From contig CANQQE010000010.1 in the NCBI GenBank assembly GCA_947625935.1, forward strand, positions 1 through 64,000: 64,000 nucleotides of DNA, written 5' to 3'. Below, in pieces: positions 43,253 to 52,335 of this stretch (position 1 is its first letter; each line of letters opens with the position of its first letter). Origin of the DNA: an uncultured Muribaculaceae bacterium (GTDB taxonomy: Bacteria > Bacteroidota > Bacteroidia > Bacteroidales > Muribaculaceae). A model generated the notes under the pieces. The model was given only the letters and a program-made list of their open reading frames with translations, made no database searches and was not told where the DNA came from. A program made the translations under genes and the position numbers.

Positions 43253-43280
43253 CACAAAACCCACTTAACCGACAAATTCA

Positions 43281-44107
43281 ATGGAAAACTTACTTTTGAC
43301 ATCATCCATACCCTACTGGATAGCCTTCGTGCTGATGATAGCCTGCTTTGCCGTGTGCTACTTATACCGCCACAGGCCCGACAGCGACGGCCGCCCCATA
43401 TCCCGAAACCTCATGCTCGCCGTCTCAGCCGCCTGCCTGTCCATTGCGATATTTGAAATCGCCGTCTATTTGACCATAGGGCCTAAATGCCTATGGTGGT
43501 GTACTGCCGACGACCTCGGATTCTTCGGAAAACTGTTGCGCGAGCTACCGCTGATAACATTCCTCTTCCTGAGGTCATACAGGTATTCTTCTACAAACAA
43601 TTCATGGACAACTACCTGCGCCGCGATATGTCGATAATGCCGTCGGCCATCGGATTCCTCGGAGTGCTGCCGGTCTGCATAATCCTATACATAATCCTAT
43701 CATTTGTCGACATCTCAAAAGAAAACCGCGACATGATATTCTACATCGTCCTTGGAGTGATGATGACGGCAGCTATCGGCTACTCCTTGTTCCGAAACAT
43801 AAAGGAAAGCGGACTGCGCAACGGTGCCGTGTTTACAGTTGTGACATCATTGCTGCTATGGGCGTCACTGATATCACTGCTCCTGTTCATCGCATCGATC
43901 ATAGAGCTACTGTTCCAGACAGCCATACTGATTGTCGGACTATACTTCGGAAAAAGCGTCTTCCGCGGTATGAACAACGCCATGGTCTACAATAGCGACC
44001 AGAAGACAATCTACCGCGACATGGACGGAGACTTGCACTACACAAGCTCCGGCGCACAGCAAGCCAACGAACGGATCGCGCGCAAACGCTCACGCATCAT
44101 CGACTAA
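43281..44107 (+). pseudogene. Membrane protein gene with a probable -1 frameshift
   Basis: The first frame (43281-43637) encodes hydrophobic segments (IPYWIAFVLMIACFAVCYLY; LMLAVSAACLSIAIFEIAVYL) up to GKLLRELPLI and then turns into a low-quality tail (SSTNNSWTTTCAAICR). From about 43565 a second frame carries a protein-like continuation (IPLPEVIQVFFYKQFMD, three more membrane segments, and a charged end) to TAA 44107. Together they make a membrane protein of about 275 residues with five segments. I recognise no family. Either one base was lost or gained near 43555-43590, or these are two overlapping genes with the second starting at an internal ATG. The first explanation is favoured. Confidence 0.6.
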
Positions 44108-44175
44108 AGCCCCCGACCGCCAATAGTGCGCGGACTGCGATGCGCCCCGATAGCGGCACGCCCCGACAAGGGATA

Positions 44176-45165
44176 CTATGATTCTATCTGACTGCTCCCT
44201 TGTTTCATCACCGATAAGGTTCTCAAGACTACGGGGTGACTTTTCATAACGTTTGAAGTCTCTTTATCGAAAAGCAATTCCGGACGGAAGTCACCCCTGA
44301 AAAAACTATCGACAAATTCCTCCTCATTATCATCCAATCTCATCAGATTTTCTATGTAATCTATTGCCACATCAAATAATGAGTCTTTATCGAAATGTCC
44401 CATTTTGGTATGCAACATGGGTAGCAGCTGTGTTTTCAATGCCTGAAATGGCATTGAACGGATTCTATTCAAGTCCTGTTTTAGTAAATCAGGCTTGTCA
44501 GCATTGCCTAATATGGAATAAAAGACCGCACACTTTCGCAGGGCGGACTGTTCTTCTCTTGTTGGGAACAACCCGGATTGAGCCAAAGAAAATATATCGT
44601 AAATGTCACGAGGTTTACACCTCTCGTACAGTGCTTTTATCTTACCTGCAAAAAGTTCTACTATATTAAGATGCGCGACATTTATACGTTTATCCTCTAT
44701 GCCAAATGGCATGGCAATCTTGCTGAAGACAGCTGGATATACATGGCATCTGGAATGATAGTTTATGTCAAGCTTTATTTTGTCGATGCTGCCTGTCGTT
44801 GTCGCATATGACAATGATTTGGAATCGAGCGCAAAACTACTCCTGTCACTCAACATGTAACCACTATTTTCGCAATATTCGGTTAATGCGTTGTTGATTT
44901 GGTTGCGTTCTACGCTTGTTTCCTCTTTTGACAAATTAAATGCAAAATCCAAATCAAGATCGACACTTAACCGAGGTAGTTTCTCAAAGGCTATGAGGTT
45001 TATAGCCGTACCCCCTTTTAGCAGCAATTTACCCGCGAACTCGTCAAGACTGTTTAAGTCGTCCAAAATATTGCACAACCTTATGACTTTCTCCACATTT
45101 GTAACCGTGTAGAAATGTTCTGCTGCGATTTGTCTGATCAAAGTTTTATCATATTCAATTTTCAT
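44176..45165 (-). CDS. AbiEii-type nucleotidyltransferase (abortive-infection toxin)
   Basis: A 329-residue protein of the AbiEii/toxin nucleotidyltransferase family, the toxin half of type IV toxin-antitoxin systems that block phage. The nucleotidyltransferase core is clear: LLLKGGT (Gly51-Thr53) and the metal-binding VDLDLDF (Asp69, Asp71, Asp73). A helical domain with KPRDIYDIFSLAQSG follows, typical of the family. The start overlaps the antitoxin gene's stop by four bases. It is AT-richer than its neighbours, suggesting transfer. Confidence 0.9.
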   Translation of the reverse strand: MKIEYDKTLIRQIAAEHFYTVTNVEKVIRLCNILDDLNSLDEFAGKLLLKGGTAINLIAFEKLPRLSVDLDLDFAFNLSKEETSVERNQINNALTEYCENSGYMLSDRSSFALDSKSLSYATTTGSIDKIKLDINYHSRCHVYPAVFSKIAMPFGIEDKRINVAHLNIVELFAGKIKALYERCKPRDIYDIFSLAQSGLFPTREEQSALRKCAVFYSILGNADKPDLLKQDLNRIRSMPFQALKTQLLPMLHTKMGHFDKDSLFDVAIDYIENLMRLDDNEEEFVDSFFRGDFRPELLFDKETSNVMKSHPVVLRTLSVMKQGSSQIES

Positions 45166-45905
45166 ATTATTATTTTGGGCTGTGCTTGAAGATTATCAGG
45201 GATACAAAGATTCCATTCCTTGTCATAGCTATTGCAAAAGTATGGGTTTATGATGTAGCTTTGATTATTTCCCATTTCTGTTTTGCACCTTTTGAAGAAA
45301 GCCTCAGACAGGTTCAGCCGACGCTTAAACATAGAGAATAGGAAACCTGTGCGTTGCCACAGACTTTTGTTCCCATAAAGTTCAAGACATTCCAACATAT
45401 CCCCCTCAGAGATACCGTTTGGAGGGCATTCCGAAAGAGCATACATCAATTCCTCTATCCCCCCCGCAAGATTGATATTATACATACAATCAATCAATGT
45501 TTGCGACAGCGAAGTCACCCTCAAATCATATCCCGACTTATCGGCAATTTTTATCACATTATGGAGGAATTTTAATTTTTTATACGAATATCTTTCCCCG
45601 ATATATTCAAAAGTCCTGAAATTTTGTGGGGAGTGAATATAAAGCTCGTTGAACTCTTGTGTTTGCAAAAGATAATATTCCAAAGCGGAATGATAGGCGA
45701 CGACGCCATCATCTACGGCATTACAGCCTATGATGAATTTGTTGTCTATCTCCACAGGCATATACACCCCCCTGCGAACCGACGCTAAGAGATTCTTCTT
45801 TTTCCCTTGACGCAGACGCGACCACATGACCGACTCCTTTACAGACATCGGTTTAGACTTCAGATAGACATTTGCCCGTGTGTATGTTCCGTATACATCC
45901 ATCAT
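45162..45905 (-). CDS. AbiEi-type antitoxin
   Basis: A 247-residue protein that pairs with AbiEii. It has the family layout: an N-terminal winged-helix-like domain (ESVMWSRLRQGKKKNLL, VRRGVYMPVE) and a long C-terminal domain (AYHSALEYYLL, VTSLSQTLIDCM). Such antitoxins bind their own promoter and the toxin is not bound directly in known cases. Start ATG 45905 (alternative 45902) lies close to a tRNA-Val gene upstream. The four-base overlap with the toxin gene shows coupling. The pair reads as a small acquired defence module. Confidence 0.85.
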   Translation of the reverse strand: MMDVYGTYTRANVYLKSKPMSVKESVMWSRLRQGKKKNLLASVRRGVYMPVEIDNKFIIGCNAVDDGVVAYHSALEYYLLQTQEFNELYIHSPQNFRTFEYIGERYSYKKLKFLHNVIKIADKSGYDLRVTSLSQTLIDCMYNINLAGGIEELMYALSECPPNGISEGDMLECLELYGNKSLWQRTGFLFSMFKRRLNLSEAFFKRCKTEMGNNQSYIINPYFCNSYDKEWNLCIPDNLQAQPKIII

Positions 45906-45983
45906 ACTTAGAATAACACGCAAATATACAAAAAATTTCATTTTCGCAATATATTCTAAGCATCATGACTGATTGCCATAACG

Positions 45984-46020
45984 AAAAGAGACCACAACTG
46001 TGATTACGGTTGTGGTCTCT
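45984..46020 (-). terminator. Terminator after tRNA-Val
   Basis: A perfect 12-bp stem (arms ending at 45995-45998 and 46009-46020) and a T-rich tail on the minus strand lie four bases beyond the tRNA-Val 3' end. Confidence 0.85.
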
Positions 46021-46023
46021 TTG

Positions 46024-46101
46024 TGGTGGGCGCTGAGGGATTCGAACCCCCGACCCTCTGCTTGTAAGGCAGACGCTCTGAACCAGCTGAGCTAAGCGCC
46101 C
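46024..46101 (-). tRNA. tRNA-Val (anticodon UAC)
   Basis: Seventy-eight bases on the minus strand form a complete tRNA: acceptor GGGCGCT/AGCGCCC, D arm GCTC...GAGC, anticodon stem TCTGC/GCAGA around CTTACAA (anticodon TAC), and T loop TTCGAAT. CCA is encoded at 46024-46026. Confidence 0.97.
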
Positions 46102-46120
46102 TTTCTTGTCGAAAGCGTTG

Positions 46121-46152
46121 CAAAGGTACTGCCTTTTTCGCAACCCGCCAAA
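46121..46152 (-). promoter_or_regulatory. Promoter of tRNA-Val
   Basis: On the minus strand TTTG (46149-46152), a 20-bp spacer and TACCTTTG (46121-46128): a full consensus match, 20 bases ahead of the tRNA. Confidence 0.8.
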
Positions 46153-46205
46153 TTTTTTATCAACTTTTTTCGCCGTTATTTCATAAAACACTGATTATTT
46201 TGGCG

Positions 46206-47249
46206 TTAATGGATGGTGACTTCTCCACACAATGCGCTGTTAAGATAGCTCACCACCTCCTTAGGGCCAAGCCCGAGACCGAAAAGATACATCAGCTTAG
46301 TCAAAGCCGCCTCGCTGGTGATGTCATGACCCGAGATAACCCCCGCGTTAAGCAGATGGTTACCCGCCTGATAACGCTTGGCATGAACACCGCCGTTCAC
46401 ACACTGTGTCACGTTCAGCAACACGAGCCCCCGCCTGACAGCATCGCGTATGGCGTCGGCAAACCACGGTGCCGTCGGAGCGTTGCCGGCACCGAACGTT
46501 TTAAGCACTATACCCTTCAGACCCGGAGTGTTGAGCTGATGCCGCAATATCTCCTCGGTCATCCCAGGATGCAGGTCAATGAACATCACACCGGTGTCCA
46601 TCCCGTATTGAACCTTCAACGGACGCTTCGTCTTCAGGCGGCAAAGTGCCTCCTCGTTGAAATGAATGCCAAGACCGATTTTTGCCAATGAAGGATAGTT
46701 GTTGCTCTTGAACGCATTGAAATTGTCGGCCGACATCTTCGTCGACCGGTTACCGCGCCACAGGTAGTTCTCAAACAGAATCGCAACTTCCTGCACCATC
46801 GGGTTGCCGCCGTTGTCGGTAGCGGCGGCTATCTGCAACGCGGTTATCAGATTTTCCTCACCGTCGGTGCGCACCTCCCCGATTGGCAACTGCGACCCCG
46901 TGATGATGACCGGCTTATGAAGATTCTCAAGCATGAACGACAACGCCGACGCCGTGTAAGCCATCGTGTCCGTGCCGTGGAGCACGACGAATCCGTCGAA
47001 AGCGTCAAAATTCTCCTCGATGTTGCGGGCTATCTCCTGCCAGTGGCGGGGATTCATGTCGCTCGAATCAATCGGAGGCTCAAACTGGATGTTGTCGATG
47101 TCATAGTCGAGCATCTTGATTTTAGGCACGTTGTCAATCAGATGGGTGAAATCAAACGGCTCAAGCGTGCGGGTCTCCGGGTTTTCGATCATACCGATAG
47201 TCCCCCCGGTATAGATAATCAGAATGCGCGGTCGCTTATCCTTACTCAT
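46206..47249 (-). CDS. ansA: Type I (cytosolic) L-asparaginase
   Basis: A 347-residue enzyme hydrolysing asparagine to aspartate and ammonia. The first catalytic Thr lies in IYTGGTIGM (residues 12-20), and the second Thr with its Asp lies in LHGTDTMAYTASAL. There is no signal peptide, which fits the type I cytosolic form. It begins 39 bases after metG on the same strand and is probably in its operon. Confidence 0.93.
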   Translation of the reverse strand: MSKDKRPRILIIYTGGTIGMIENPETRTLEPFDFTHLIDNVPKIKMLDYDIDNIQFEPPIDSSDMNPRHWQEIARNIEENFDAFDGFVVLHGTDTMAYTASALSFMLENLHKPVIITGSQLPIGEVRTDGEENLITALQIAAATDNGGNPMVQEVAILFENYLWRGNRSTKMSADNFNAFKSNNYPSLAKIGLGIHFNEEALCRLKTKRPLKVQYGMDTGVMFIDLHPGMTEEILRHQLNTPGLKGIVLKTFGAGNAPTAPWFADAIRDAVRRGLVLLNVTQCVNGGVHAKRYQAGNHLLNAGVISGHDITSEAALTKLMYLFGLGLGPKEVVSYLNSALCGEVTIH

Positions 47250-47288
47250 TTCAGTGGCTGTGTTTAAGAAAAAGGGGGAAACGTTGCT

Positions 47289-49331
47289 TTATCTCACTTG
47301 CGCGCCGGGGGCAACCGGGGCGCTCGGCCCTATGACCACCAACGACCCGTCGGCGTTCTCAGCCGACAGAATCATACCCTGCGAGACTATTCCCTTCAGC
47401 TTGCGCGGTGGAAGATTGGCGATGAAGCACACCTGCTTACCCACAAGATCCTCGGGAGCGTAATATTTCGCTATTCCCGACACTATAGTGCGCTTCTCCA
47501 GGCCGTCATCGATCAGGAACTGCAGCAGCTTGTCAGCCTTGGGCACCTTGCGGCATTCAAGCACGGTGCCCACGCGCAGGTCTGCCTTCATGAACGTGTC
47601 GAAATCCACATCCTCAGCCTGCGGGGCGGCCTTGAAACTTTTCACCTTGTTCTCCTCCTTGATGCGGGCCAGGCGGTCTATCTGAGCCTGTATGGCCTCA
47701 TCTTCGATTTTCTCAAACAACAGTTCCGGCTGGCTCAACTCGGTCCCGGCAGCTATTATCGACCCGCCCCCAAGATCGCTCCAGGCTAAATCGCCGGCAT
47801 TGAGCATCTTGCGGAGCTTAGCGGCCGAGAACGGCATGAACGGCTCCATAGCGATAGCGATATTGGCCGTTAGCTGCATGGCGGTGTTGAGTATGGTGGC
47901 CACGCGGTCCATATCTGTCTTCGCCACCTTCCATGGCTCCGTCTCCTGCAGATAGCGGTTCCCTAAACGGGCTATGTTCATCGCCTCTTTCAGAGCCTCG
48001 CGGAAATGGAATGTGTCGAGAGCGTCCTCCAGCGACCGCTTGATTGTCGACAGCTCGGCCAACGCCTCCTTGTCGATGTCGAGAAGCTCACCGGCGGCGG
48101 GGACTTTCCCCCCGAAATATTTATGGGTCAGCACCACGGCGCGGTTCACGAAATTGCCAAGCACAGCCACAAGCTCATTATTGTTGCGGGCCTGGAAATC
48201 GCGCCATGTGAAATCATTGTCTTTAGTCTCGGGAGCGGCGGCGGTCAGCACATAGCGCAGCACATCCTGCTTACCCTCGAAGTCGCGGAGATACTCGTGG
48301 AGCCACACAGCCCAGTTTCTCGAGGTTGAAATCTTGTCCCCCTCGAGATTCAGGAACTCGTTGGCCGGCACATTGTCAGGCAACTGGTAACCGTCGCCAT
48401 ACGCCATCAGCATCGACGGGAACACGATGCAGTGGAACACTATGTTATCCTTACCGATAAAGTTTATGATTCTCGACTCCGGATCTTTCCAGTAACGCTC
48501 CCAACTGTCGGGCAACAGCTCCTTAGTGTTCGATATGTAACCTATCGGCGCATCAAACCACACATAAAGCACCTTACCCTCAGCGCCCTCCACGGGGACC
48601 GGCACGCCCCAGTCAAGGTCTCGGCTCACGGCGCGGGGCTGCAACCCCAGATCCAGCCACGACTTGCACTGGCCGTAGACGTTGGTCTTCCACTCCTTGT
48701 GGCCGTCGAGAATCCACTTGCGCAACGCCGGCTCCCACTTGTCGAGCGGCAGATACCAGTGGCGCGTCTCGCGCAGCACCGGCGTGTTACCCGTTATCGC
48801 GCTCTTAGGATTGATCAGGTCGGTAGCGTTGAGCGACGTCCCGCAAGCCTCACACTGGTCGCCATAGGCGCGCTCGTTGTGGCAATGCGGGCATTCACCC
48901 GTCACATAGCGGTCAGCCAGAAACTGGCCCGCCTTCTCGTCATAGAGCTGCATCGACGTCTTCTCAACAAACTCCCCCTTATCATACAGACGGCGGAAAA
49001 ACTCCGACGCCGTCGCGCTATGGATGTCCGATGTCGTCCGCGAATAGATGTCAAACGAGATGCCAAGCTCCTCAAACGAATCCTTGATAATCTTGTGATA
49101 GCGGTCCACCACATCCTGAGGGGTAACCCCCTCAGCCTTCGCCTTGATGGTGATAGGCACGCCATGCTCGTCACTGCCGCCGATCATCACCACATCCTCA
49201 CCGCGCGAACGCAGATAGCGGGCATAGATGTCAGCCGGGACATAGACCCCGGCTAAATGGCCTATATGGACGGCCCCGTTAGCATATGGCAGAGCCGTGG
49301 TTATTAGGGTACGTTTGAATTTCTTATCCAT
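47289..49331 (-). CDS. metG: Methionyl-tRNA synthetase
   Basis: A 680-residue class I synthetase that charges tRNA-Met. The HIGH motif is [10 protein letters not shown], the zinc knuckle is [18 protein letters not shown], and the KMSKS-type loop appears as [13 protein letters not shown]. The C-terminal 110 residues form the EMAP-II-like tRNA-binding domain ([18 protein letters not shown]), the dimeric long form. It is followed by ansA. The region upstream (49332-49483) has no clear promoter consensus. Confidence 0.97.
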   Translation of the reverse strand: MDKKFKRTLITTALPYANGAVHIGHLAGVYVPADIYARYLRSRGEDVVMIGGSDEHGVPITIKAKAEGVTPQDVVDRYHKIIKDSFEELGISFDIYSRTTSDIHSATASEFFRRLYDKGEFVEKTSMQLYDEKAGQFLADRYVTGECPHCHNERAYGDQCEACGTSLNATDLINPKSAITGNTPVLRETRHWYLPLDKWEPALRKWILDGHKEWKTNVYGQCKSWLDLGLQPRAVSRDLDWGVPVPVEGAEGKVLYVWFDAPIGYISNTKELLPDSWERYWKDPESRIINFIGKDNIVFHCIVFPSMLMAYGDGYQLPDNVPANEFLNLEGDKISTSRNWAVWLHEYLRDFEGKQDVLRYVLTAAAPETKDNDFTWRDFQARNNNELVAVLGNFVNRAVVLTHKYFGGKVPAAGELLDIDKEALAELSTIKRSLEDALDTFHFREALKEAMNIARLGNRYLQETEPWKVAKTDMDRVATILNTAMQLTANIAIAMEPFMPFSAAKLRKMLNAGDLAWSDLGGGSIIAAGTELSQPELLFEKIEDEAIQAQIDRLARIKEENKVKSFKAAPQAEDVDFDTFMKADLRVGTVLECRKVPKADKLLQFLIDDGLEKRTIVSGIAKYYAPEDLVGKQVCFIANLPPRKLKGIVSQGMILSAENADGSLVVIGPSAPVAPGAQVR

Positions 49332-49483
49332 CTCTTTTCGGTATTGTTGGGTTGTTATTCCGCGAAATTACTAAAAATCCATTAAGATTCCGCAAGAATT
49401 TACACCTACATCCCCGCCCCACAATATCAACTGCGTTTTCTCGTTAATAAATAGCTGAATCTGTTCAACTGACGACTCTACTC

Positions 49484-50908
49484 ATGAAACTTCTCAAATA
49501 TATTCTCATTATGGCGGTGACCGCCGTCATCTTCCAGTCATGTATCGAGGACGGCGTCTCCTCGTCATCATCCGACCAGCCGACATTCTCGGTCGACTCG
49601 CTGAAACTCGGCACCGTGTTCACCGAGCAAGGCTCAACGACCCATCGGTTCCTCGTCTACAACCGTCACGACAAGATAATCAACATCAACTCTATCGAGC
49701 TGCGCGACAAGACCCAAGGAGTGTTCCGCCTGAATGTCGACGGACAGTCGGGGAGCGAGTTCCACAACGTCGAGATACGCCCCAACGACTCCATTTACGT
49801 CTTCGTCGAGGCCACACTCCCCCCAAACGGCAAAATCGGGCCGATGACAATCGACAACACACTCGATTTCACAACACTCGGAGTGACCAGATCGGTTGTT
49901 ATCACCGCCGACGGGCTCGACGTGATTCGCCTGAAAGCAAAGACAATCGAAACCGACACACGTCTCACAGCCGAGCGACCATACCAGGTGTTTGACTCAC
50001 TCGTTGTAGCCCCCGGAGCCACCCTGACCATCGACCCCGGAGCCCACCTCTACTTCCACGACAAGTCAGAACTGATAGTCCGCGGATCGCTCCGCGCCAA
50101 CGGCACTCCCGAAAACCCCGTAAACATGACCGGCGACCGCACCGGCAACGTTGTCGCGTCAATCCCGTTCGAGCTGATGTCAGGCCAATGGGGAGGCGTA
50201 TACTTCGCCACCTCATCATCAGCCAGCAAGATGACCAACACATCCATACGCAACATGAGCTACGGCGTGGTCGTCGACTCGGTCGTGACATCTACTCCCG
50301 ACAACCCCGCGCTCTACCTCCTCAACTGCCAGATACACAACTCAGCCGGATACATCCTCCAGACAGCCCACTCCGCGGTCACAGCCATAGGCACCGAACT
50401 GACCGACGCGGCCAACGGCATAGTCTACGTCCGCGGCGGCAACCTCACACTCAACCACTGCACTATAGCCAACTACTACCTATTCTCAGCTCTCGGCGGA
50501 CCCGCCCTCCAGCTCGACCACATCAACGCCGAAACCGACGACCTTTCGGGCCTACCCAAACTGCAAGCCGACATCACCAACACCATCATCTACGGCAACG
50601 GCACCGACATCTCCCACGGCGACCTCACTGACACCGCGGTGACACTGCGCCGATGCCTGCTCAAATCAGCCGGCTCCGACGACGACAACTTCATAAACTG
50701 CCTGTGGGACACCGACCCGATGTACTACACGGTCCGCGAAGACTACCTCTTTGACTACAGGCTCAAGCCAGAATCGCCCGCCATACAAGCCGCCGACCCC
50801 GCGCTCACACTCCCCGATGCGGCCACCGACCCCTACGGCACACCACGCCTCACACCACCATCCCTCGGCGCCTACGAATACACCCCCGCCGACGCCACAA
50901 GCCGGTAG
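49484..50908 (+). CDS. Lipoprotein with right-handed beta-helix
   Basis: A 474-residue lipoprotein (lipobox VIFQS-Cys20). An N-terminal beta-sandwich (FSVDSLKLGTVFTEQGST, FLVYNRHDKIININSIEL) leads to a Pel15-like right-handed beta-helix: LTIDPGAHLYFHDKSEL, LIVRGSLRANGTPENPV, NTSIRNMSYGVVVD, LNHCTIANYY, ITNTIIYGNG. A closing AAD/PYGTPRL ... LGAYE motif is seen in similar Bacteroidota surface proteins. It probably sits on the cell surface; ligand unknown. It is a single-gene unit. Confidence 0.82.
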   Translation: MKLLKYILIMAVTAVIFQSCIEDGVSSSSSDQPTFSVDSLKLGTVFTEQGSTTHRFLVYNRHDKIININSIELRDKTQGVFRLNVDGQSGSEFHNVEIRPNDSIYVFVEATLPPNGKIGPMTIDNTLDFTTLGVTRSVVITADGLDVIRLKAKTIETDTRLTAERPYQVFDSLVVAPGATLTIDPGAHLYFHDKSELIVRGSLRANGTPENPVNMTGDRTGNVVASIPFELMSGQWGGVYFATSSSASKMTNTSIRNMSYGVVVDSVVTSTPDNPALYLLNCQIHNSAGYILQTAHSAVTAIGTELTDAANGIVYVRGGNLTLNHCTIANYYLFSALGGPALQLDHINAETDDLSGLPKLQADITNTIIYGNGTDISHGDLTDTAVTLRRCLLKSAGSDDDNFINCLWDTDPMYYTVREDYLFDYRLKPESPAIQAADPALTLPDAATDPYGTPRLTPPSLGAYEYTPADATSR

Positions 50909-50956
50909 GGCCGGCCCACGGGCTGGCCGCATGATTCAAAATTCACTACCCCACAA

Positions 50957-50999
50957 AAAACGCAGAAACGGCTTGAGCGACAACCGCCCAAACCGTTTC
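50957..50999 (-). terminator. Terminator of the oxidoreductase operon
   Basis: A long imperfect hairpin (outer stem 50965-50971 with 50993-50999, inner pairs nearly continuous) is followed on the minus strand by a six-T run. It lies 24 bases past the last gene of the operon. Confidence 0.8.
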
Positions 51000-51022
51000 C
51001 TTGTCTCATTTATCTCGCCGCA

Positions 51023-51559
51023 TCACTTCACCAGCGACATCCCCAGTCTCAGAGCCTCCTCATTGACCGGCAACAGATGGTGGTGACGCTCAGGCAACGT
51101 CTTCTTCAGCCCCTTCAGCACGCTCTCGACAGGCACCATCGGCTTAATCTTCAGCAACGCCCCCAGAACAATCATATTGAAACCCTTGGAGTTCGACAAT
51201 CCGAAAGTCGCTTCCATCGCATCCACGCGGTAGACATTGATGTCGGTGCGCGTAGGCGGCCGGTGAATGCCATAAGGATCATAAATCAGCGTACCGCCGG
51301 GCTTGACTTTCCCCTCAAACTTATCCAACGACTGCTGGTTGAGAATCACGGCAGTGTCATAGCTGTCAAGCACGGGCGAACTGATCGGGCTGTCAGCCAG
51401 AATGACCGTGACGTTAGCCGTACCGCCGCGCTGTTCCGGCCCGTAGGACGGCATCCATGTAACCTCAAGATCATCCATCAACGCCGCATATGCAAGTATT
51501 TTACCCATCGACAACACTCCTTGGCCGCCGAATCCGGCTATGATAATTTCCTCTTTCAT
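51023..51559 (-). CDS. 2-oxoacid:ferredoxin oxidoreductase, gamma subunit
   Basis: A 178-residue subunit holding the gamma domain of ketoacid:ferredoxin oxidoreductases. It opens with IIAGFGGQGVLSMGKILAYA and continues WMPSYGPEQRGGTANVTV, both family signatures. With its alpha and beta partners it forms the cytosolic complex that oxidises 2-oxoacids with CoA, reducing ferredoxin. Its ATG overlaps the beta gene's stop by four bases. It is last of the four-gene operon. Confidence 0.93.
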   Translation of the reverse strand: MKEEIIIAGFGGQGVLSMGKILAYAALMDDLEVTWMPSYGPEQRGGTANVTVILADSPISSPVLDSYDTAVILNQQSLDKFEGKVKPGGTLIYDPYGIHRPPTRTDINVYRVDAMEATFGLSNSKGFNMIVLGALLKIKPMVPVESVLKGLKKTLPERHHHLLPVNEEALRLGMSLVK

Positions 51560-52335
51560 TTCACAGTGTTTTTAAGTTCACCCAACGGATATTTTTCAAA
51601 CATATGCTCCTCCATCCACTTGTTAGCGGCCTCGGGAGTCATCTTCCATCCCGAGCTGCAGGTTGAGACGATTTCCACAAACGACGTGCCGCGGCCCTCC
51701 ATGGAGTTCTTGAAAGCCTGACGGATAGCAGCCTTGGCCTTGCGCACCGCGGCAGGCGTGTGAACCGCCTGACGCGTCACATAGCAAGTGCCGTCGAGCT
51801 GGGCGGCTATGTCGGTGATGCGCAGCGGATACCCGTTGAGATCCACGCGACGGCCATAAGGGGTGGTCGAGGTCTTCATCCCCTCAAGGGTCGTTGGAGC
51901 CATCTGCCCGCCGGTCATTCCATATATACCGTTGTTTATGAAAATGATAGCGATATTTTCGCCGCGGTTGGCCGCATGGATGGTCTCACAGGTGCCGATA
52001 GCCGCTAAATCGCCGTCACCCTGATAGGTGAACACCAAGTTTTCGGGATTCAGGCGTTTAGCCGCGGTAGCTATCGCAGGGGCGCGGCCATGGGCGGCCT
52101 CGATCCAGTCGATATCTATATACTTGTAAGCAAACACGGCACACCCCACCGGGGCAACACCTATTGCCTTCTCCTCCAACCCCATCTCCTCGATCAGCTC
52201 GGCGATGATGCGGTGCACAACGCCGTGGCTGCAACCGGGGCAATAGTGCATATGGTTCTCGTTAAGAAGCCGCGGCTTCTCGTAAACCAGATTTTCAGGT
52301 TTGATTATATCTTGGCGAGTCATTTTCAGTGTCAT
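51556..52335 (-). CDS. 2-oxoacid:ferredoxin oxidoreductase, TPP-binding beta subunit
   Basis: A 259-residue subunit that binds thiamine pyrophosphate and probably a 4Fe-4S cluster. Seen are YCPGCSHGVVHRI, the TPP/magnesium motif GDGDLAAIGTCETIHAANR, and NNGIYGMTGGQMAPTT. No separate cluster domain is fused. ATG 52335 overlaps the alpha gene by four bases; ATG 52323 is an alternative. It is third of four genes. Confidence 0.93.
   Translation of the reverse strand: MTLKMTRQDIIKPENLVYEKPRLLNENHMHYCPGCSHGVVHRIIAELIEEMGLEEKAIGVAPVGCAVFAYKYIDIDWIEAAHGRAPAIATAAKRLNPENLVFTYQGDGDLAAIGTCETIHAANRGENIAIIFINNGIYGMTGGQMAPTTLEGMKTSTTPYGRRVDLNGYPLRITDIAAQLDGTCYVTRQAVHTPAAVRKAKAAIRQAFKNSMEGRGTSFVEIVSTCSSGWKMTPEAANKWMEEHMFEKYPLGELKNTVK

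Noticed and set aside
45853-46191. A 112-residue minus-strand frame containing KGRLAQLVQSVCLTSRGSG
   Set aside because: This is the well-known false translation of a tRNA gene; it lies over tRNA-Val and its flanks.
45902-46205. Attachment site or integrase at tRNA-Val for the AbiE pair
   Set aside because: No integrase gene lies in the window near it, and I could not find a second copy of the tRNA 3' end on the far side of the pair.
48432-49256. A 274-residue plus-strand frame across metG
   Set aside because: Antisense shadow of a gene with intact HIGH, zinc and KMSKS-type motifs.
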